A stretch of DNA of 12,052 nucleotides, taken from positions 1 to 12,052 of the forward strand of contig JALAGK010000167.1 in the NCBI GenBank assembly GCA_022712475.1, given 5' to 3'. Under the pieces are notes generated by a model that worked only from the letters and a program-made list of their open reading frames with translations, did no database searches and was not told the DNA's origin. Below are positions 6,846-12,052 of this stretch, piece by piece (position 1 is the first letter of the stretch; each line of letters begins with the position of its first letter). The translations under genes and the position numbers were made by a program. Origin of the DNA: Enterobacteriaceae bacterium. GTDB taxonomy: Bacteria > Pseudomonadota > Gammaproteobacteria > Enterobacterales > Enterobacteriaceae.

Positions 6846-9800
6846 TTACTTCGTTACCAGTGTGACTTTCATTGGCGTGAGTGGGAAGACGCCGTCTGGC
6901 ATGGCGCCGGATGCGTAGATATCTCCGGCAAGGCCGTAGACTTCCATCGAACCGCCTTTTTTCGCCAGTCTGAAGGACTCATAGAAAACATAAGGCAGTT
7001 TATCCGTGAAGGTCAGCGTGCCGTTGTTCTCCTTGCTGAGCACTTTGCCGTCAAGCATGGCTTCCGTCAGCTCAAAGTTGATGCTGTCGCCTTCATTGTA
7101 CGCGCTGCTGCCGGCTTTCCCCTGCACGAAGAACAAGTTGTTGTTCTGCTTGAGAACCTTTTTCTTCGACGTGGCGGTACGCAATTGCGAGAACGCTTTG
7201 TCGAATTTCTGCTTCTCAAGCTTGCTCAGTGAATCCATCAGATTGCGATGGTTCTTCATCAGCGAGCCTTCGTCGAGGCGGGATTTATCAGACACGCCGT
7301 CTGCAATACCTGCCAGGACTGCTGCGACATCCACCTTCACGCCCAGGTATTCCTGCTCGCTGATGTTTTTCTTCAGCATGCGTGAGAACACTACGCCGTT
7401 AGTATAGGAGCGTTTTGAGTCTTCGCTCTTAAGCGCGGCTGTACTGGCGGCGGCAGGCAGGTTCTGCGCCTGTGTTTCTTTCGCTTTAGTCAGCTCGGCA
7501 TTGGATTTTGTCAGTTCTTCGATTTTTGCGTTGAGCTGGGAGATCTGACCATCACGCTCGCGCAGGGCATCGCTGGTTTTGCTCAGTTCAGTGCTGGATT
7601 TGGTCAAATCGGTGTTGAGCTTAGTCAGCTCGGCCACCTTCGCGTTAAGCTGGGCTATCTGGCCGTCGCGCTCGCGCAGGGCATCACTGGTTTTACTCAG
7701 TTCAGTACTGGACTTGGTTAGATCAGCGTTCAGTTTTGTCAGTTCAGCAACTTTGGCACTGAGCTGGACTATCTCACCGTCACGTTCAGCCGCATTTTTC
7801 TCTTTCTCATTGAGTTTCGCAGTAATTTGCTTGATGTCTTCTGCTGCTTTATTACGTGATTCCGCCAGCGCTTTTTCCAGCTGCGCGACTTTGTCACCCG
7901 AGCTTTGCGCCAGTTTTTTCTGCTCTTCAAGCTGTGCAGTCAACTGCTTCACGTTTTCAGCCGTTTTTGCTGTCTCAGCCAGAGACTTCTCAAGCTCTGC
8001 CACTTTACTATTCGCACTCAGACCCTGCTGCTTCTGTGCTTCAAGCTGCGCCGTTAACGCTTTGAGATCGTCTGCTGCTTTATTGCGTGAGTCAGCCAAA
8101 GCTTTTTCAAGCTCAGCTGCTTTATCGGCAGATGTGCGCGCGGCTTTTCTTTGCTCATCCAGCTGCTTGTTCAGCAGCTCAATAGCGTCGGCGTTTTTAC
8201 CGCCTGTCTGCGCCAGCGTTTTCTCCAGCGCAGTGGCTTTTTCAGCCGCGTTTTGTGCGAGCTTCTTCTGCTCTTCAAGCTGAGCAGTAAGCTGCTTGAC
8301 GGTTTCTGCTGTTTTAGAGGTATCCGTCAGCGACTGTTCGAGCAGTGCTACGCGGTTACCGGCTGTCTGCCCCAGCTGTTTTTGCTCATTAAGTTGTGCA
8401 GTGAGCTTTTTAACTTCATCCGCTGCTTTGGACTGAGAATCAGCCAGGGCTTTTTCCAGCTTAGTAACTTTGTCGGTAGCGGACAGCGTCTGCTTCTTCT
8501 GCTCGTCTAACTGCGCGGTCAGTTCTTTAACGTTCTGTGCATTTTTAGACGACTCAGCGAGCGACTTCGTGAGCTCGGCAATTTTGCCATCTGCGCCTTG
8601 GTTGAGTTTTCTCTCTTTTTCCAACTCGGTAGACAGCAAATTGATTTTCTCAAGCGCCTTGTCGCCTGATTCGGCCAGCGTTTTCTCAAGCACCTTGACG
8701 CGGTTTTCAGCGTTCTGGCTAATCTGTTTCTGCTCTTCCAGGCTGTTAGCCAGCAGATTGATTTTCTCAAGCGCTTTGTTGCCCGCATCGGCCAGAGATT
8801 TCTCCATCGCGGCAATGCGTTCGTCAGCACTCTGGCTGGCTTTTTGCTGTGCTTCGAGCTGTGCCGTGAGTTTCTTTTGTTCCTCGGCGGCTTTCGTTCG
8901 TGAGTCCGCCAGCGCTTTTTCAAGCTGTGCCGATTTATCGGCTGCGGTTTGTGCCGCTTTTTTCTGCTCTTCAAGCTGGCTGGTCAGGCTCTTGATGATG
9001 TCAGCATTTTTACCGCCGGATTCAGACAGCGTTTTTTCCAGCAGGGCGACTTTGCTGCCAGAGTCCTGGCCAAGTTGCTTCTGTTGTTCAAGCTGTGCGG
9101 TGAGCGCTTTAATTTGTTCAGCGGCTTTTTTATTCGACTCGGCAAGCGCTTTTTCCATCTCGCTGGCTTTATCGCCCGCGCTGGCGTTAAGCGTTTTTTG
9201 TTCAGCAAGCTGGGAAACCAGCTTCTGGATTTCATCTTGCGATTTGGTACGCGACTCAGCGAGTGACTTCACCAGTTTGGCAATCTCAGCTTTAGCAACC
9301 TCGTTGAGCTTCTTCTGTTCCTCAAGCTGTTCAGTCAGCTGTTTTGCACTTTCCGCTGTTTTACCCGTTTCAGTGAGCGATTTTTCCAGTAGTGCAACTT
9401 TGCCGCCAGCGCTTTGACTCAGTGCTTTTTGCTCATCAAGCTGCGCTGTGAGTGCTTTAAGATCATTAGCCGCTTTTGTGCGTGATTCCGTCAGGTTTTG
9501 TTCAAGCTGGCTAGCACGATCATTAGCCGCAAGTGTGAGCTTCTTCTGCTCTTCAAGCTCAGCCGTCAGACGCTTAACGTCATCAGCCGCTTTATGAGAG
9601 GCGGCGAGTGATTTTTCTAACTCAGCCAATTTGCCGCCAGAGGCCTGCATAAGGTTCTTCTGGTCGTTGAGCTGTGCGGTAAGTGTTTTCACTTCTTCAG
9701 CAGACTTATTGCGTGAATCAGCCAGCTCTTTTTCAAGCGTAATGACTTTATCGCTCGCGGCCTTGGTCTGTTTTTGCTGCTCAACCAGCTGAAGGCTCAG

Positions 9801-11135
9801 CGCTTTAACAGTATCTTCAGCCTTCAGAGAGGCGCTCAGAGACTGTTGCAGCTGAGCCACTTTGTCGCCAGAGGACAGGCTGAGATTTTTTTGTTCGGTG
9901 AGCTGGGCGGTAAGTGCTTTGATCTCGTCGTCAGATTTCTGACGCGACTCTGCCAGCATTTTTTCCAGCTTGCTGACCTGCTCATTCGCCGTCTGTGTCA
10001 GCTTTTGCTGTTCGGCGAGTTGGGCGTTAAGTTGCTTAACGTCTTCAGCGGCTTTATGGGATGCGGTGAGCGCTTTCTCCAGCTCGGCCACTTTGCCGCC
10101 AGAAGCCTGCATAGCGGCTTTTTGCTCATTAAGCTGCGCAGTCAGCACCTTAATATCATCAGCAGACTGGCGACGGGATTCGGCCAGTTCTTTTTCGAGC
10201 CCCTCGGCTTTCTGCGCTGAGGCCTGAGCCAGCTTCTGTTGCTCTTCAAGCTGAGCGGTCAGACGCTTAACCTCTTCTTCGGCTTTGCGTGAGTCTGCGA
10301 GTGATTTCTCAAGCAGGGCGACTTTGTCGCCAGAGTCCTGGCTAAGCGTTTTTTGGGTATCAAGCTGGGAAGCCAGCTGATTAATCTGGTCGCTGGATTT
10401 ATTGCGTGATTCTGCCAGCGCTTTTTCCATTTGTGCGACTTTATCAGCGGCAATCTGGGCCTGCTTTTTCTGCTCATCAAGCTGGGCCGTGAGTGTTTTC
10501 ACCTCACCTGCTGATTTTTGCGCAGCCGCAAGAGATTGTGTCAGCAGCGCAATTTTCTCTTCCGACTTTTTATTTAACTGCTGCTGCTCATGAAGCTGAG
10601 CGCTTAATGCTTTGATGGATTCATCGCCTTCACTTTCGTAGGCAGAATATTCCTGAAGGAGCTGTGATTTATCCGCAGACAGTTTATTAAACGCAGCCTT
10701 CAGCGCCGCATTCTCTTTTTCGAGTACGGTATATTGCTGGCGTTGTTCATTATTAACCGCTTGAGGTGTCGCCGCAGCCTGGTTTAGCTGCTTTCTAACA
10801 TTCTCCAACTCCTGAGCCAGCTTTTTATTTTTTTGCTGCAAGGCTTCATTTGAGGAGGCGAGCGTTTTTAATTGGGTGTTTTGTGAATGACGTTGTGGCG
10901 TTTGTGATGTTTGTAACCGCGGTTTAGGCTGCGTGTTAGGTTCATTGATTATATTTGTACGCGGCCTTGGCGTATAAGATCTGCTGTCAGGAGATGTCAG
11001 GGAGTTCAGCTCGGCATCGACAATTGCCTCAATGGCTGAAAAAAAATCCTTGCCTTTGGTCGATGCGTTGGCCCAGGGAAAAGATAGGCTCTGAAAGACC
11101 ATCAGTCCTATCACTGTCCTTGTGAATTTTTTCAT
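6846..11135 (-). CDS. Giant exported coiled-coil repeat protein with FkpA/Mip-like C-terminus
   Basis: This 1429-residue protein starts with a Sec signal peptide (MKKFTRTVIG..., cleavage likely after ANA at 22-24), followed by a Pro/Gln/Asn-rich linker (about 47-95). Helical sequence from 95 leads into 24 tandem 38/39-residue coiled-coil units (177-1103), then 38-residue copies of a second type (1118-1221). At the C-terminus, residues 1241-1325 resemble the FkpA dimerisation domain (EQE-LG-K-D, ADGVSDKSRL) and 1340-1427 resemble an FKBP fold. The usual FKBP pocket residues look replaced: the Phe-Asp pair after DGK is Leu-Ser and the core Trp is Phe. Prolyl isomerase activity is therefore doubtful and a chaperone or peptide-binding role is more likely. 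The array contains no Cys, Trp, Pro, Phe or Tyr that I can see. The product should be periplasmic and probably multimeric. It is co-transcribed with the lipoprotein gene 28 bp upstream; only a weak TAGG precedes its ATG. Function is unknown: a scaffold, spacer or fibre are all possible. Confidence 0.9.
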   Translation of the reverse strand: MKKFTRTVIGLMVFQSLSFPWANASTKGKDFFSAIEAIVDAELNSLTSPDSRSYTPRPRTNIINEPNTQPKPRLQTSQTPQRHSQNTQLKTLASSNEALQQKNKKLAQELENVRKQLNQAAATPQAVNNEQRQQYTVLEKENAALKAAFNKLSADKSQLLQEYSAYESEGDESIKALSAQLHEQQQLNKKSEEKIALLTQSLAAAQKSAGEVKTLTAQLDEQKKQAQIAADKVAQMEKALAESRNKSSDQINQLASQLDTQKTLSQDSGDKVALLEKSLADSRKAEEEVKRLTAQLEEQQKLAQASAQKAEGLEKELAESRRQSADDIKVLTAQLNEQKAAMQASGGKVAELEKALTASHKAAEDVKQLNAQLAEQQKLTQTANEQVSKLEKMLAESRQKSDDEIKALTAQLTEQKNLSLSSGDKVAQLQQSLSASLKAEDTVKALSLQLVEQQKQTKAASDKVITLEKELADSRNKSAEEVKTLTAQLNDQKNLMQASGGKLAELEKSLAASHKAADDVKRLTAELEEQKKLTLAANDRASQLEQNLTESRTKAANDLKALTAQLDEQKALSQSAGGKVALLEKSLTETGKTAESAKQLTEQLEEQKKLNEVAKAEIAKLVKSLAESRTKSQDEIQKLVSQLAEQKTLNASAGDKASEMEKALAESNKKAAEQIKALTAQLEQQKQLGQDSGSKVALLEKTLSESGGKNADIIKSLTSQLEEQKKAAQTAADKSAQLEKALADSRTKAAEEQKKLTAQLEAQQKASQSADERIAAMEKSLADAGNKALEKINLLANSLEEQKQISQNAENRVKVLEKTLAESGDKALEKINLLSTELEKERKLNQGADGKIAELTKSLAESSKNAQNVKELTAQLDEQKKQTLSATDKVTKLEKALADSQSKAADEVKKLTAQLNEQKQLGQTAGNRVALLEQSLTDTSKTAETVKQLTAQLEEQKKLAQNAAEKATALEKTLAQTGGKNADAIELLNKQLDEQRKAARTSADKAAELEKALADSRNKAADDLKALTAQLEAQKQQGLSANSKVAELEKSLAETAKTAENVKQLTAQLEEQKKLAQSSGDKVAQLEKALAESRNKAAEDIKQITAKLNEKEKNAAERDGEIVQLSAKVAELTKLNADLTKSSTELSKTSDALRERDGQIAQLNAKVAELTKLNTDLTKSSTELSKTSDALRERDGQISQLNAKIEELTKSNAELTKAKETQAQNLPAAASTAALKSEDSKRSYTNGVVFSRMLKKNISEQEYLGVKVDVAAVLAGIADGVSDKSRLDEGSLMKNHRNLMDSLSKLEKQKFDKAFSQLRTATSKKKVLKQNNNLFFVQGKAGSSAYNEGDSINFELTEAMLDGKVLSKENNGTLTFTDKLPYVFYESFRLAKKGGSMEVYGLAGDIYASGAMPDGVFPLTPMKVTLVTK
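7557..7784 (-). repeat. Two tandem 114-bp repeats (38-residue type 2 units)
   Basis: Within the giant gene, residues 1118-1155 and 1156-1193 are nearly identical 38-residue units running from RDG to DALRE, with AELTKLN and LTKSSTELSKTSD in the middle. A partial third copy (RDGQISQLNAKIEELTKSN...) follows to about 1221. The DNA copies differ at many third positions while the protein is almost unchanged. Confidence 0.9.
7827..10607 (-). repeat. 24-unit coiled-coil repeat array (38/39 residues per unit)
   Basis: Residues 177-1103 divide without remainder into 24 units, each opening with a variant of LTAQLxEQK and containing KVAxLEKxLAES near residues 18-30. Their lengths in order are 38,39 repeated six times (units 1-12), then 39,39,39,39,39,38,39,38,39,39,38,39, totalling 927. 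A 38 plus a 39 is 77 residues (231 bp), exactly 11 heptads, which puts the leading leucine alternately at an a and a d position with no break in register. Many units, mostly every second one, carry Gly or Gly-Gly at about residues 16-17 (SGD, SGG, AGG). Copies are diverged, not identical. Confidence 0.93.
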
Positions 11136-11163
11136 TATTTAAAAGACCTACCGAGGTTGTCTG

Positions 11164-11652
11164 TTACTTTAACAAATCACCCTTCTTCAGCTCTGCGAGC
11201 AATGACTGGGAGATGGTGTTACAGGTATCGTTAATTTTGTACTGATACAGCGGCGTGATGGTGTCCTGGGTGTTGCCAGACAGTTGACCCGCGATGCCAG
11301 CGTAGTATTTGGTTGCCGCAATGCTGCGTCTGAGTGAATCAACCAGATTATTGTAAGTCCCGTTGCCGATGCTGGACAGTTGGCGCGCTTCTGCAAGGCA
11401 CGTCTGCAGACGCTGGCTGGTGATGCTTCTTTCTGAATCCATAACCTCGACGGTCTGGGTTGCGCCGTTTTCAGACACACCGCTCCAGCTGGACTGGGAG
11501 GACGGAGAAGCGTAGGACGTGCTGGCCTGTGATGAGGCGGCAGCATTATTGTCTGCTTTATAATTGCTGGTAGTCGTTTTATCTAACGTACAGCCGCTGA
11601 TTGTGCCAGCCAGCAGCAGAACCCCAAAAAGAGCACGCTTATTTTTAACCAT
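11164..11652 (-). CDS. Small outer-membrane lipoprotein, family unknown
   Basis: From the ATG at 11652 the product has 162 residues and begins with a lipoprotein signal, MVKNKRALFGVLLLAGTISG, followed by the lipidated C21 (lipobox I-S-G-C). Residue +2 is Thr, not Asp, so the Lol rules predict the outer membrane. A Ser/Ala/Asn-rich linker (about 25-62) tethers a helical C-terminal part with two cysteines, C85 and C144, that could form a disulfide. The frame stays open upstream to an ATG at 11787, but that would put the start upstream of the promoter and bury the signal sequence. GGAG lies close before the chosen ATG. It is the first gene of a two-gene unit with the giant coiled-coil protein, suggesting it anchors or partners that protein at the outer membrane; this is inference. 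I do not recognise the family. Confidence 0.85.
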   Translation of the reverse strand: MVKNKRALFGVLLLAGTISGCTLDKTTTSNYKADNNAAASSQASTSYASPSSQSSWSGVSENGATQTVEVMDSERSITSQRLQTCLAEARQLSSIGNGTYNNLVDSLRRSIAATKYYAGIAGQLSGNTQDTITPLYQYKINDTCNTISQSLLAELKKGDLLK

Positions 11653-11697
11653 TATCTCCGTTCCCAGATACCCTGAAACTATCACAAAATTCAAAAA

Positions 11698-11727
11698 ATT
11701 ATATAAGTAGGCAACAGGAAGTGTCAA
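11698..11727 (-). promoter_or_regulatory. Perfect-hexamer sigma70 promoter of the lipoprotein/coiled-coil operon
   Basis: On the minus strand, TTGACA (11727-11722) and TATAAT (11703-11698) both match the consensus exactly, 18 bp apart. The predicted start is near 11691, giving a leader of about 39 bases. It fixes the lipoprotein start at 11652. Such a strong core promoter implies high expression unless something represses it. Confidence 0.85.
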
Positions 11728-12052
11728 CTGCCTCGTTTTCTTAAGCCAGCTGTGGAAAGTGAACAATAAGTATGATGCATCTCTCAAAATTAAAACAGAA
11801 CAGAGGCTTATTTTCAGAATGTTTTAATATCGAACGCGAGAGTAGCGCACAGTATGATCTTTTTGATTCTTTTAATAACAACTTCGCAACGGTACGGACA
11901 CCGCTTAGGTGAGGTTAAATCAGGTCACGCTATTCTTTTCGCAAAAAATGTTTAGCGCTGAGAATATTCGCTTTCACATGAGAAAGTCATACATTTTGTT
12001 ATACCGCCTGGCCTATTTACTACACCGCTAGCTCTTTCCCCGAACGTTGGCA
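11728..12052. other. Non-coding upstream region, no gene seen
   Basis: These 325 bases upstream of the lipoprotein promoter hold no convincing coding frame. The stretch nearest the promoter is rich in A and T, with runs such as TTTTTGATTCTTTTAATAA (11859-11877). Two small elements are visible: GAATATTC (11962-11969) and a short inverted pair CTTTC/GAAAG (11971-11975, 11982-11986). They may be regulatory, but nothing assigns them to a known regulator. Confidence 0.4.

Noticed and set aside
8470..9417. Long plus-strand serine/cysteine-rich open frame (315 aa) and similar ones at 7579-8283 and 9774-10220
   Set aside because: They lie antisense to the coiled-coil repeats. The repeat codons (Lys, Gln, Glu, Ala, Ser) read backwards rarely give stops, and the product is low-complexity with no start signal.
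7827..10607. CRISPR-like or transposon-derived tandem repeats
   Set aside because: The period is protein-coding (114-117 bp units in one open frame) with no spacers, palindromic repeats or transposase.
11164..11787. Longer 207-aa version of the lipoprotein starting at 11787
   Set aside because: That start lies upstream of the perfect TTGACA/TATAAT promoter and would put 45 residues in front of a clear lipoprotein signal.

Overview
The window is chromosomal DNA from a gamma-proteobacterium, almost certainly a member of the Enterobacteriaceae outside the E. coli/Salmonella core. The glycyl-radical block (fsaA, pflE, pflF) reads as a close orthologue of E. coli fsaA-ybiY-ybiW, but the flanking genes differ from E. 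coli K-12, where I recall ybiV and moeBA as neighbours. I cannot name the genus.

Layout: (1) 2-1162, plus strand: the 3' part of a tandem HD-domain gene whose second domain is a complete HD-GYP phosphodiesterase; its 5' end lies outside the window. (2) 1282-5433, minus strand: a three-gene unit read pflE -> pflF -> deoR-type regulator, giving a radical-SAM activase, a glycyl radical enzyme with a lyase/dehydratase-type active site, and a YciT-like repressor. (3) 5434-5573: a 140-bp divergent control region with a near-consensus FNR box, a DeoR-type candidate operator and a well-placed fsaA -10 box. (4) 5574-6236, plus strand: fsaA, the aldolase expected to act after PflF, followed by a strong intrinsic terminator and a second long hairpin. 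(5) 6397-6570, minus strand: a basic 57-residue protein of unknown function with a strong ribosome binding site. (6) 6846-11652, minus strand: a two-gene unit led by a perfect-hexamer sigma70 promoter. It encodes a small lipoprotein and a 1429-residue exported protein made of 24 tandem 38/39-residue coiled-coil units, then a second 38-residue repeat family, ending in an FkpA/Mip-type FKBP_N + FKBP_C region that looks catalytically worn out. (7) 11728-12052: AT-rich upstream DNA in which I see no gene.

How the parts work together: the FNR box suggests the pflE-pflF-regulator and fsaA units are switched on without oxygen, as an oxygen-sensitive glycyl radical enzyme requires. The active site (Gly-Cys-Ile-Glu, not Cys-Cys) says PflF is not a true pyruvate formate-lyase. 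It fits the AG6P-lyase / FsaA route described for E. coli YbiW, in which an anhydro-sugar phosphate is ring-opened to 1-deoxyfructose-6-phosphate and split by FsaA.

The part I regard as least described is the lipoprotein plus giant coiled-coil/FKBP pair. Its unit lengths alternate 38 and 39, which sum to 77 residues, exactly 11 heptads, with a net three extra residues over the array. A single straight helix of that array would be about 138 nm long, far more than the periplasm is deep.
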